Shown piece after piece: positions 53,223 to 61,718 of a stretch of 64,000 nucleotides of DNA. The DNA lies in the NCBI RefSeq assembly GCF_006715785.1, contig NZ_VFNX01000001.1, positions 3,920,501 through 3,984,500 on the forward strand, written 5' to 3'. A program made the translations under genes and the position numbers. Position 1 is the stretch's first letter. Each line of letters begins with the position of its first letter. Source of the DNA: Streptomyces puniciscabiei. GTDB lineage: Bacteria > Actinomycetota > Actinomycetes > Streptomycetales > Streptomycetaceae. The notes under the pieces are model-generated. The model had not been told where the DNA came from. It searched no databases and saw only the letters and a program-made list of their open reading frames with translations.

Positions 53223-54983
53223 CTACGACGCGCACTTCACCTTGTCCGCCGTGGACTTGTCGACGTCCGGCGCCTTCTTCGGAGCGGTGAGCGAGACGCC
53301 CGCGCCCTTGAAGTCCTTGCCCAGGGTCAGCGTCATCGCCGGCAGTCCCTGGGAGTTGGTCACGCTCTTGCCGGGCTTGAGCGCGGAACCGGGCAGCCCC
53401 ATGAGCTGGGCCAGCTCCCGGGCCTGGGCGGCCTGGTCGGGCGCGTACTCCAGCGTGGTCCGGTCCAGCTCCGCGGGCGCGTTGCCCGCGTTCTCCGACT
53501 TCAGCACGCCCTCCTGGTTCTGCAGCCAGTCGAGGGTCTCCTGCGCGCTGCCGGCGACGGCACCGCCGTTGAGGATCCGCACCCGCACCTCGGAGGGCGC
53601 GGACCTGCTGCCCTTCAGGCGCGCGGCCTGCGCGTCCTTCTCCGCCTTCTGCTTCTTCTTCACCTCGGTGAAGGACACGTCGTTGTTGATCGCGTCGAAC
53701 ACCTGCGGGGCGAGCGCGGGGTCGACGATCACCGTCTTGTGGACGGCACCGTCGGCCGGGTTGTCCTTCACCGGCACCGTGAGGAAGGTGATGTTCTTCG
53801 TCGGCACCTTCTTCAGCTCCAGCGCGATGTCCTTGAGCGTGCCCACGTGACCGATGCCCTTGTCCACGGTCAGCGCCTTCGTGGCGGCCTCGGCGAGGTC
53901 GATCAGCTTGGACGGGTTGGTGAGCGTGTCGCTGGAGGACATCTTCCGCATCAGCGAGGCCATGAACTGCTGCTGCACCTTGATGCGGTCCAGGTCGCCC
54001 TTGTTGCCCCAGCTGTGCCGGGTGCGGACGAAGGCCAGCGCCTGCTCGCCCTCGATCTTGTGCTCGCCGGCGGGCAGGTCGAGGTGCGACTCCTTGTCGT
54101 TCACCGCGTGCGCGAGACAGACGTCCACGCCGCCGACCGCGGTCGTCAGTGTCTTGACCGCGTTGAAGTCCACCATCATGAAGTGGTCCGGCTGGATGCC
54201 GGTGACCGCCTTCACGGTACGCATGGTGCAGCCCGGATCCCGGCCGTCCTGCCCGAGGCTGGTGTTGAAGCGCACGTTCTGCGTGCCGGGGATGACCTTC
54301 GTCGAGTTGTCGGCCTGCTTGGTCGGGCAGTCCGGCACGTTCACGATCAGGTCGCGCGGGATGCTCAGCGCGGTCGCGTTCGTCCGGTCCTTGGCGACGT
54401 GCAGGAGGATGTCGGTGTCCGCGTGCCCGACGCTGCCCTTGTCGCCGTAGCCGGTGTTGCCCTTCCCGGTGCGCTTGTCGGTGCCGATGATCAGGATGTT
54501 GAAGGCGTCGTCCTTGCTGAAGCCGTCCTTGGCGGCGCCCTCGACGTCCGTCGTGGTGACGTTCCCCTCGAGGTGCTTGAGGTAGAGATAGCCGGCCGCG
54601 CCGACGGCGACCAGCACGAACGCCGTGCCGCCGGCCGTCCATGCCAGGGCCCTCTTGACCTTCGACTTCTTCTTCACCGGCCGCCGGGCCGCGCGCCTGC
54701 CCTGCGCGGGCTCCGGCTCGCCTGCGCGGCGCCGGCCCGACCGCGGCGGCGGTACGTCGCCCCCGCGGCCCCGGCCCGTCTCACGGGTCTCGCCGGGCGC
54801 CGACTCGTCACGGCGGCGCGGCGCACCGGCTCCCGCCCGGGGGGCGGGTCTGCGGGGGCCGGGAATCGCCGACTGCGGTGCGGAAGGGCCCAGTCGCAGT
54901 TCGTATTCGCCGGTGTCCGGATTGAGCACCCACTGGTCTGCGGGATCGATGTTGTCCGCCCGCCCACGGCCTTGCGCGTCCAC
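53223..54983 (-). CDS. LCP family protein 4 with LytR_C domain
   Basis: 586 residues. Long charged N-terminus (~1-110) with DNIDPADQWVLNPDTGEYEL, TM ~112-134, LCP domain ~160-400 (FNILIIGTDKRTGKGNTGYG; TDILLHVAKDRTNATALSIP; FNTSLGQDGRDPGCTMRTV; PDHFMMVDFNAVKTLTTAVG; LAFVRTRHSWG), a charged linker (EVKKKQKAEKDAQ), and LytR_C (~480-575). GTG 54983 has GGAGGA about 11 nt upstream. LCP4 and LCP3 are same-strand but separated by a terminator. Confidence 0.92.
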   Translation of the reverse strand: MDAQGRGRADNIDPADQWVLNPDTGEYELRLGPSAPQSAIPGPRRPAPRAGAGAPRRRDESAPGETRETGRGRGGDVPPPRSGRRRAGEPEPAQGRRAARRPVKKKSKVKRALAWTAGGTAFVLVAVGAAGYLYLKHLEGNVTTTDVEGAAKDGFSKDDAFNILIIGTDKRTGKGNTGYGDKGSVGHADTDILLHVAKDRTNATALSIPRDLIVNVPDCPTKQADNSTKVIPGTQNVRFNTSLGQDGRDPGCTMRTVKAVTGIQPDHFMMVDFNAVKTLTTAVGGVDVCLAHAVNDKESHLDLPAGEHKIEGEQALAFVRTRHSWGNKGDLDRIKVQQQFMASLMRKMSSSDTLTNPSKLIDLAEAATKALTVDKGIGHVGTLKDIALELKKVPTKNITFLTVPVKDNPADGAVHKTVIVDPALAPQVFDAINNDVSFTEVKKKQKAEKDAQAARLKGSRSAPSEVRVRILNGGAVAGSAQETLDWLQNQEGVLKSENAGNAPAELDRTTLEYAPDQAAQARELAQLMGLPGSALKPGKSVTNSQGLPAMTLTLGKDFKGAGVSLTAPKKAPDVDKSTADKVKCAS

Positions 54984-55214
54984 GGTTGTCCGAATCCTCC
55001 GTCGGGGCCACGCGGCGCCTTCCCCCTCAAAGGCGCTCGGGTCTCGGTGAATCAGTGCACGACCCCAGGACGGACCTCGTGGCCGGGTGCACCGGATCGC
55101 TCACACTATCCGCCCAGTTCAGCGTCAAGCGACGCCGGTGACAAATTCCCTGTGCCTACAACTGGGCAATCCGCCTCATTTCCCGGACGGAAGTTCGGCG
55201 TTTTCATGTGCGCG

Positions 55215-56408
55215 TCACTCACAGGTGTGTTCGGCGGCGTTGTTCCCGCGGAACGTCGGTGTGGGGGAGGGGCCGGTCTCGCCGTCCGGCGCCCCGCCCG
55301 GCTCCGCGCCCGTATCCACGGCCTCCTCGGGCGTCTGCCGGGCCACCGCCACGGGCTGGTCGGCCCGCAGCCGCGCGAACAGCTTCTCGGCCTCCGGCTC
55401 CACGAGTTGGTCACGGTTGGTGTCGTAGACGTACGACTCCCTCGGCACCGTCAGGAACTGCACCCGTTCGGTGGGGATGTCGCGCAGTCCGCGCACCAAC
55501 TGGTACAAGCCACGCAGACTTGCCAGTTCCGGATCCGTGGTCAGGGCGGAGGTCGCCGCGTCCAGCACCGGATACAGCTTCACCGGGTTCAGCAGGACGT
55601 CGCCGCTCTGCACCTTGTCGACGAGCGCGCCGAGGAACCGCTGCTGGCGTTCCATCCGTTCGGTGTCGCTGCCGTCGCCCAGCGACTTGCGGGCCCGCAC
55701 GAACCCGAGCGCCTGCTCCCCGTCGAGCTCGACCTTGCCCGCGGGCAGTTTCAGCAGGGCCGCCTTGTCGTCGATGGGCTCCTTCAGGCAGACCTGCACC
55801 CCGTCGACGGCGTCCACCATCTTCTTGAACCCGCGGAAGTCCACGACCACGTGGTGGTCGATCCGAATGTCCGTCAGCTTCTCCACGGTCCGGATCGTGC
55901 ACGCCGAACCGCCCAGCTGGAAGGCGTGGTTGAACATCGCGAACACCGGCTCGCTGCGGCTGCCGTCCGGCTGCCGGCAGCCGGGGATGTCCACCATCAG
56001 GTCCCTCGGCAGGGACACGGCGGTGGCGCTGCGCCGGTTGGCGGCCAGATGCAGCAGGATCGTGGTGTCCGACCGCTCGCTGCCCAGATTTCGCCCGTAC
56101 GCGGAGTTCCCCTGCCCGGCCCGCGTGTCCGACCCGATCAGCAGGATGTTCTGCGCGCCCCGCACCAGCTCGGTGGGCCGCTCCCGCTCGTACCGCTCCA
56201 GTTCGCGGGCGGCCGCGTCATCGGCGGTGATGTTGTCGCTGAGCGTGGCGTACAGGGCCCAGCCGGTCCCCGCGGCCACCGCGACGAGGACCGTGGCACC
56301 GACCGCCGTCACCTTCGCCCATCGCCGCCGACGCCGCCGTAGGAGCCCTGCACCGGTGGCGGAGGCCCCAGGACCGGGACCGAGGGGCTGGCCTACGGTG
56401 TCGGTCAC
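55215..56408 (-). CDS. LCP family protein 5
   Basis: 397 residues, the shortest of the five and without LytR_C. TM ~32-54, LCP domain ~85-330 (NILLIGSDTRAGQGNSAYGR; TTILLHLAANRRSATAVSLP; FNHAFQLGGSACTIRTVEKL; IDHHVVVDFRGFKKMVDAVD; LGFVRARKSLGDGSDTER). An acidic tail ends in EHTCE. GTG 56408 has only a weak purine-rich leader (GGGGGTGCC). The gap to LCP4 is 231 bp. Confidence 0.92.
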   Translation of the reverse strand: MTDTVGQPLGPGPGASATGAGLLRRRRRRWAKVTAVGATVLVAVAAGTGWALYATLSDNITADDAAARELERYERERPTELVRGAQNILLIGSDTRAGQGNSAYGRNLGSERSDTTILLHLAANRRSATAVSLPRDLMVDIPGCRQPDGSRSEPVFAMFNHAFQLGGSACTIRTVEKLTDIRIDHHVVVDFRGFKKMVDAVDGVQVCLKEPIDDKAALLKLPAGKVELDGEQALGFVRARKSLGDGSDTERMERQQRFLGALVDKVQSGDVLLNPVKLYPVLDAATSALTTDPELASLRGLYQLVRGLRDIPTERVQFLTVPRESYVYDTNRDQLVEPEAEKLFARLRADQPVAVARQTPEEAVDTGAEPGGAPDGETGPSPTPTFRGNNAAEHTCE

Positions 56409-56532
56409 GGGCGGGGCACCCCCTCATGGCGTACGAGCGTCACGTCCTGCTCCTACGACCATGGCGGGGAGGGGCCGCCGAAGCTCCCTTTGCTGCTCCG
56501 TTCGGGGGACGGCAGCCGGCCCGAGCCCGCTC

Positions 56533-57288
56533 TCAGCGGCGCACCGCGGTCACCCTCTCGCTCTCGATCCGCTTGGCCAGAGCCTCCTCGTCCAGCCGGT
56601 CGAGATTCCGGCACAGCACCACGGACCCCCCGACGGCCAGCGGCGCGTACAACCCGGCGCTGACCCCTTCCCACGTGTCGTACGACAGCCCGGACAGCAG
56701 CCTCGACCCCGGCCCGGTCAGATCGAGTGAAGGCGCATCCGCGAGCGCCCGCTCGACCACCTCGGTCCCGCTGAACTCGGCCCCCGCGACGATCAGCGCG
56801 GGCTCCTCGGCGACCGGCGGGGCGAACGGCACGAACCGGTCCCCCTGCCCCGGCACTTCCACGGCGTAGTCGATGAACCCCTCCGGGGTCTGCGGGAACC
56901 GCCCGCCGAGCGGCCGCAGAGCCAGCGCGACCCGCTCCCCGCGGCAGGCGCGCGCGGCGTCGAGCGAGTCCGGCCCGCTCACCACGAGGTCGGCCGCGGA
57001 CGGTGCCCCGCCCACGTCGGCGATCGTCCCCACGGACGAACAGGCCATCAGCCATACCGCCGTCTGCCAGTGCGCCGGCAACAGCAGAGCCACTCGGTCG
57101 CCCGGCGCGGCGGCGAGGTCGCCCTGGAGCAGATTCGCGGTCTTGGCCACCCAATTGGCGAAGGTGGCCACGGACAGTTCGACGCGTTCGCCCGTGGCGT
57201 CGTCGTAGAAGGTCACCAGCGGGCGGCCGGGGTCCGCGGCGAGCGCGGAAGCCAGCAGGTCGGCAGGGGTGCGATCGGTGGCGTTCAC
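56533..57288 (-). CDS. TIGR03089-type protein (truncated AMP-binding-like)
   Basis: 251 residues. The N-terminus resembles acyl-adenylating enzymes (RPLVTFYDDATGERVELSVA; NLLQGDLAAAPGDRVALLLP; WLMACSSVGTIADVGG), but the ATP/AMP core motifs (P-loop YTSGTTGxPK, and YGxTE) and the C-terminal lysine domain are absent; normal enzymes are ~500 residues. Short proteins like this are a conserved actinobacterial family, so this is probably a real non-adenylating protein. GTG 57288 lacks a good ribosome site. Confidence 0.8.
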   Translation of the reverse strand: MNATDRTPADLLASALAADPGRPLVTFYDDATGERVELSVATFANWVAKTANLLQGDLAAAPGDRVALLLPAHWQTAVWLMACSSVGTIADVGGAPSAADLVVSGPDSLDAARACRGERVALALRPLGGRFPQTPEGFIDYAVEVPGQGDRFVPFAPPVAEEPALIVAGAEFSGTEVVERALADAPSLDLTGPGSRLLSGLSYDTWEGVSAGLYAPLAVGGSVVLCRNLDRLDEEALAKRIESERVTAVRR

Positions 57289-57410
57289 CCGGGAAAGGGT
57301 ACGCGCGGGCGGGTGCGCGCAGGGTGCGGTGGGGCCACCGGTTCGGCGGAACGTTTCCCGACGGCCCGTCAGTTCGCCGCTGGTTCACCGTTGGACAGAT
57401 TTGTATACCT

Positions 57411-58733
57411 ATGTCCACGATCATGCACATGCGTGGAATCCTCACTCCCTCGATCGGCGTCACCTGCGCCACGGCCCTCGCGCTCGCGCTGCCGGCCCTG
57501 CCCGCGACCGCCGCACCCGCACGACCGTCCGGGGCCGTCGCAGCCGTACGACCGTCAGAGGCCGTCGCAGCCGTACGACCGTCCGGGGCCGGTGTCCCGG
57601 GCAGCACCCGGTCGCTGCCCCTGGTCCCCCTCACCCAGGAGCGCGTCCTCGGCGCCGCCCCGGTGCAGGGCCTGTACCGGCCCGACGGTGAGCACTTCTC
57701 GCTGGTCGGGGTCGTCTGGGACGACCCGGACACCGAACTGCACGGCCACGTCCAGGTGCGCACCCGGACGGCGCGGTGGGGGAAGTGGTCCGGCTGGCAG
57801 GACGTCGAGACGCACAACGCCGACCACGGCGCCGACCCGGGGACGCCGGAACGGGCCGCGCGACGGGTGCGCGGAGCGACCGCACCGCTGTGGGTGGGCG
57901 CCTCGGAGGGAGTGGAGGTCCGGGTCCGCGCCGCCGCGCAGGGCGCGCGGGGCGGCCGTACGCTCCGGCCGCGGCCCCCGCTGCCGCCGGGCCTGCGCCT
58001 GGAACTCGTGGACCCCGGTGCCGAGGCGGGCGTCGCCGACCTCGGCGCCCTGGAGATCCCGGCGCTGGGCAGGCGGGCCACCGAGCGGGAACTCGCCCGT
58101 CTGCAGGGCCCGGTGCGGGCCAAGCCGTACATCGGGCCGCGCCCGCGGATCGTCACCCGGCGCGGCTGGGGCGCGGACGAGTCACTGCGCGTGGGCGGGC
58201 TCGTCTACACGAAGAAGGTCAAGGTGGCCTTCGTGCACCACACGGCCTCGGGCAACAACTACACCTGCGCGCAGGCCCCGTCCGTCATCCGCGGTATCTA
58301 CCGCTACCACGTCGACAGCATGGGCTGGCGGGACATCGGCTACAACTTCCTCGTCGACAAGTGCGGAACCATCTACGAGGGCCGGGCCGGCGGTGTGACG
58401 AAGGCGGTCCTCGGGGCGCACACCGCCGGCTTCAACAACAACAGCATGGGCATCGCCGTCATCGGCTCGTACGGGGCGACGAAGCCGCCCGGCGCCGCGG
58501 TGACGGCCGTCGCCCGGCTCACCGCGTGGAAGCTCGGCCTCTTCGGGGCCGATCCGCGTGGCAGGACATATCTCACGTCGGCCGGTGGCAACCTCTTTGC
58601 CAAAGGTAAGAACGTACGACTGAACGTGATCTCCGGCCATCGGGACGGATTCGCCACCGAGTGCCCCGGCAAGTGGCTCTATGCCAAGCTCGGTACGGCC
58701 CGTTCCAGCGCGGCGCGCTACCAGGGGCGCTGA
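57411..58733 (+). CDS. Secreted peptidoglycan-recognition protein / N-acetylmuramoyl-L-alanine amidase
   Basis: 440 residues. Signal peptide to about residue 35 (ALPALPATAAPA), then an in-frame 27-bp repeat giving RPSGAVAAV/RPSEAVAAV/RPSGAG (~38-62). A beta-rich region (~80-240) precedes the PGRP/Amidase_2 domain (~255-420): FVHHTASGNNYTC, YNFLVDKCGTIYEGRAGG, GAHTAGFNNNSMGIAVIGSY, ISGHRDGFATECPG, with zinc His and Cys residues present. Start uncertain: TATACC (57404-57409) ends 1 nt before ATG 57411, so ATG 57423 or 57429 may be used. Confidence 0.9.
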   Translation: MSTIMHMRGILTPSIGVTCATALALALPALPATAAPARPSGAVAAVRPSEAVAAVRPSGAGVPGSTRSLPLVPLTQERVLGAAPVQGLYRPDGEHFSLVGVVWDDPDTELHGHVQVRTRTARWGKWSGWQDVETHNADHGADPGTPERAARRVRGATAPLWVGASEGVEVRVRAAAQGARGGRTLRPRPPLPPGLRLELVDPGAEAGVADLGALEIPALGRRATERELARLQGPVRAKPYIGPRPRIVTRRGWGADESLRVGGLVYTKKVKVAFVHHTASGNNYTCAQAPSVIRGIYRYHVDSMGWRDIGYNFLVDKCGTIYEGRAGGVTKAVLGAHTAGFNNNSMGIAVIGSYGATKPPGAAVTAVARLTAWKLGLFGADPRGRTYLTSAGGNLFAKGKNVRLNVISGHRDGFATECPGKWLYAKLGTARSSAARYQGR

Positions 58734-58920
58734 GCCGGCGGGGGGTTGTGCGCTCAGCGTCGTCCTCGGGGGCGCGCCGCTCTCACACCGTTCTCTCACC
58801 GATCTCGTGGGAAACCGCGTGGTTGTCAAGGGCGCCGCCGCTACGGTCTGCATACACTGACCGGCCGAAACGAGTGAAACGAGTAGTTCGGCCGGTCCCG
58901 GCAGGAAGCAGAGACGACAG

Positions 58921-60003
58921 GTGACAGAAGCGATCCTCCTGGTCGGCGGCAAAGGCACCCGGCTGCGTCCGCTCACGGTGCACACGCCCAAGCCCATGGT
59001 CCCGGCCGCCGGGGTGCCGTTCCTCACGCACCAGCTGGCGCGCGCCAAAGCGGCGGGCGTGGACCACATCGTCCTCGCCACGAGCTATCTGGCCGAGGTC
59101 TTCGAGCCGTACTTCGGTGACGGCTCCTCCCTCGGTCTGCGCATCGAGTACGTGACGGAGGAGGAGCCGCTCGGCACGGGCGGTGCCATCCGCAACGTGG
59201 CCTCGCGTCTGCACTCCGGTCCTGACGACCCGGTGCTGATCTTCAACGGCGACATCCTGACGGGCCTGGACATCAGGGCGCTGGTGGACACGCACGAGTC
59301 GGCCGGGGCGGACGTGTCCCTGCACCTGACGAAGGTGACGGATCCGCGGGCCTACGGCCTGGTCCCCACGGACGAGAACGGCCGCGTCCTCGCCTTCCTG
59401 GAGAAGCCGCAGACGCCGGAGGAGATCGTCACCGACCAGATCAACGCGGGGGCATACGTCTTCCGCCGCTCGGTGATCGACACCATCCCGCTGGGCAGGC
59501 CGGTCTCGGTGGAACGCGAGACCTTCCCCGGCCTCCTGGCGGCCGGCGCCCATCTGCAGGGCATGGTCGACTCCACGTACTGGCTGGACCTCGGCACCCC
59601 GGCGGCGTTCGTCCGCGGCTCCGCCGACCTGGTCCTGGGCCGCGCCCCGTCCCCGGCGGTTCCCGGCCGCTGCGGCGACCGGCTGGTCCTGCCCACGGCG
59701 AGGGTGGCGCCGGACGCCAAGCTGGCCGGCGGCACGGTGGTCGGCGAGGGCGCGGTCGTGGCCGAGGGCGCGAGGGTCTTCGGCTCGACCGTCCTCCCCG
59801 GCGCCGTCATCGAGCCCGGCGCCGTCATCACCGACTCCCTCATCGGCACGGGGGCCCGCGTGGGCGAACGCACGGTCCTCACCGGCGCGGTCATCGGCGA
59901 CGGCGCGGTCATCGGCGCCGACAACGAGCTCCGCGAGGGAGTACGCGTGTGGTGCGACGCCCACATCCCGGCGGGCGCGGTGCGCTTCTCCTCGGACCAG
60001 TAG
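58921..60003 (+). CDS. Mannose-1-phosphate guanylyltransferase-type nucleotidyltransferase
   Basis: 360 residues. ILLVGGKGTRLRPLTVHTPK is the sugar-nucleotide pyrophosphorylase signature, with FNGDILTG (metal Asp) and FLEKPQTPE. Residues ~255-345 form hexapeptide repeats (VVGEGAVVAEGARVFGSTVL; GTGARVGERTVL) of a left-handed beta-helix. It makes GDP-mannose from mannose-1-phosphate and GTP, or a related NDP-sugar, for wall glycans. GTG 58921 has AGGA far upstream (~17 nt). Confidence 0.9.
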   Translation: MTEAILLVGGKGTRLRPLTVHTPKPMVPAAGVPFLTHQLARAKAAGVDHIVLATSYLAEVFEPYFGDGSSLGLRIEYVTEEEPLGTGGAIRNVASRLHSGPDDPVLIFNGDILTGLDIRALVDTHESAGADVSLHLTKVTDPRAYGLVPTDENGRVLAFLEKPQTPEEIVTDQINAGAYVFRRSVIDTIPLGRPVSVERETFPGLLAAGAHLQGMVDSTYWLDLGTPAAFVRGSADLVLGRAPSPAVPGRCGDRLVLPTARVAPDAKLAGGTVVGEGAVVAEGARVFGSTVLPGAVIEPGAVITDSLIGTGARVGERTVLTGAVIGDGAVIGADNELREGVRVWCDAHIPAGAVRFSSDQ

Positions 60004-60055
60004 CGGCCGTTGGGGGGGCGCCTGTGGGGCTGCGCCCCAGACCCCCTGGTTCAGG

Positions 60056-60192
60056 AGCGGTCGGGTGGTCGGGCGGTCGGGCGGTCGGGCGGTCGGGCGG
60101 TTGGTGCGGTCGGGTGGTCCGGGTGGTCGGCTGGTCGGGTGGTCCGGGTGGTCGGCTGGTCCGGGTGGTCGGGTGGTCGGGTGATCCGGGCG
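60056..60192. repeat. Degenerate tandem repeat of 8-9 bp (CGGTCGGG/TGGTCCGGG)
   Basis: About 16 copies of (C/T)GGTC(C)GGG follow the nucleotidyltransferase gene: first CGGTCGGG in series, then alternating TGGTCCGGG and TGGTCGGC. It falls within the non-coding stretch 60004-60609. Confidence 0.75.
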
Positions 60193-60215
60193 GTAGCCGG
60201 GCGCGGGCGCGTGAG

Positions 60216-60250
60216 GGCTGATCGCGCAGTTCCCCGCGCCCCTGGGGAAC
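60216..60250. repeat. Dispersed Streptomyces extragenic element, copy 3
   Basis: GGCTGATCGCGCAGTTCCCC followed by GCGCCCCTGGGGAA, the CGCGCAGTTCCCCGCGCCCC form of the element; copies 1 and 2 are at 244-313 and 31527-31560. Confidence 0.55.
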
Positions 60251-60305
60251 CGCAGCACCGTCGGCGCCATGGCACCCCCACCCCTGCGGGCACGCCGTGC
60301 CGCTG

Positions 60306-60463
60306 CCGTTGTAGTTGCGGGCAGTCGTGCCGCTTGGCCGGCGCCCACCCGGCAGCGGCCATCGTGCCGTTGTAGTTGCGGGCAGTCGTGCCGCTTGGCC
60401 GGCGCCCACCCGGCAGCGGCCATCGTGCCGTTGTAGCTGCGGGCAGTCGTGCCGCTGGGGCGG
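60306..60463. repeat. 61-bp direct repeat, about 2.5 copies
   Basis: A unit beginning CCGTTGTAGTTGCGGGCAGT and continuing CGTGCCGCTTGGCCGGCGCC starts at 60306, 60367 and 60428 (period 61 bp); the first two copies are near-identical and the third diverges after GTGCCGCT. Non-coding; open frames cross it on the minus strand but have no start signals. Confidence 0.8.
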
Positions 60464-60609
60464 CACGGGTGGGCGCAGCGGCACCCTGCGAGCGCGGGCA
60501 AGCGTGACCCACCCCCGAGCCGCGGCAGCTCCCCGCACTCCGTCGGCGCCGGCAAGTGAAACCCCCGTCGGCCGGCGGCAGCCCCCCGCAGCCCCCAGCT
60601 CAGGGCGCC

Positions 60610-61632
60610 TCACAGCAGCCCGATGTCCACCCGAGGCATCTTCGGCGCCCGGCGCGCAGGCACGTTCCCGCTCAGCAGGATCAACCGCGCGGCACGGTGC
60701 CGCTGCCCGGCATACGGCTCCAGCAGGCGGAGCATCGCCGCGTCGTCGGCATGCCGGTCCCCTGCCAACGCCCACCCCACGATCCCCGGCAGATGCAGGT
60801 CCCCGACCGTCACCGCATCCGCCGCCCCATGACTGCGCTGCACCACCTCCGCCGACGTCCACGGACCGATTCCCGGCACGACCTCCAACCGCGCCTGCGC
60901 CTCGGCCGCCGGCATCGTCACCGCCTGCTCCAGCCGCGCGGCGACCCGTACGGCCCGCAGAATCGTCGACGCCCGCTTGTCGTCCACCCCGGCCCGGTGC
61001 CACTCCCAGGAGGGAATCAACGCCCAGGTCCGCGGCGCCGGCATCACGAACATCGGCCGCTGAGCGGCCCCCGCCGGTCCCGGCGCGCGCTCACCGAACC
61101 TGCGCACGAGCAAGCGCCACGCCCGGTACGCCTCATCCGTCGTGACCTTCTGCTCCAGCACCGAGGGGATCAAGGACTCCAGCACCAGTCCGGTCCGCGT
61201 CAGCCGCAGGCCCGGGCGCCGATGCCGGGCCAGGGCCACGACCCGGTGCCGCGGCACGAACGCCTCCGGGTCGTCGGCCGCGCCGAGCCACTCGGGCAGC
61301 CGGTCCAGCAGCCACTCCGCCCCCGGCCCCCAGGCCTCGCCGAGCACCTCACCGCCGTACGCCCGCACCCGCAAGGTGCCGGGCCCGGCGGGCGTACGGC
61401 TGGCCCGCCAGACGGATCCGTCCGCAGTGGCCCGGAAGGTGGGGTCGGCGGGCCCGCGCCGCAGCGGTCCGAGCACCAGCCCGAGATCGAGCGGCCCCTC
61501 GGGCACCCACCGCCGCACCCGCGCCGGAGCCGGGGCCTGCCGCGGTATCCCGGCAGCGGCGCCCGCGGGCACGCCGGCATGGCCACCGCGCACGGTCGTA
61601 CGCGTGGGGCGCTGAGCGAAACGTCCTGCCAC
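60610..61632 (-). CDS. DNA-3-methyladenine glycosylase family protein (AlkA-like)
   Basis: 340 residues. C-terminal HhH-GPD fold: LIPSVLEQKVTTDEAYRAW, LEVVPGIGPWTSAEVVQRSH (helix-hairpin-helix) and DAVTVGDLHLPG with the conserved catalytic-type Asp. The N-terminal ~130 residues form the AlkA-like beta domain. It probably excises alkylated bases. GTG 61632 has AGGA only 3 nt upstream, so the start is uncertain; the first ~40 residues are low-complexity. Confidence 0.85.
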   Translation of the reverse strand: MAGRFAQRPTRTTVRGGHAGVPAGAAAGIPRQAPAPARVRRWVPEGPLDLGLVLGPLRRGPADPTFRATADGSVWRASRTPAGPGTLRVRAYGGEVLGEAWGPGAEWLLDRLPEWLGAADDPEAFVPRHRVVALARHRRPGLRLTRTGLVLESLIPSVLEQKVTTDEAYRAWRLLVRRFGERAPGPAGAAQRPMFVMPAPRTWALIPSWEWHRAGVDDKRASTILRAVRVAARLEQAVTMPAAEAQARLEVVPGIGPWTSAEVVQRSHGAADAVTVGDLHLPGIVGWALAGDRHADDAAMLRLLEPYAGQRHRAARLILLSGNVPARRAPKMPRVDIGLL

Positions 61633-61718
61633 GTGAGGTCCTAGGGGAGCCGGTGCCGTCCTTCGAGACTAGGCGGTCGTACGAGCGCTACGGCCGCGTA
61701 CGCCGAACTCGGCGCGAC

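Noticed and set aside
56533..57288. Pseudogene of an acyl-CoA synthetase
   Set aside because: The frame is clean, and as far as I recall short proteins of this kind form their own actinobacterial family, so it is listed as a gene.
60306..60463. CRISPR array
   Set aside because: The repeats are contiguous 61-bp units without spacers and there are no cas genes.
60051..61003. Minus-strand frames across the 60-kb repeats
   Set aside because: Low-complexity products, no start signals, and partly antisense or out of frame to the glycosylase gene.
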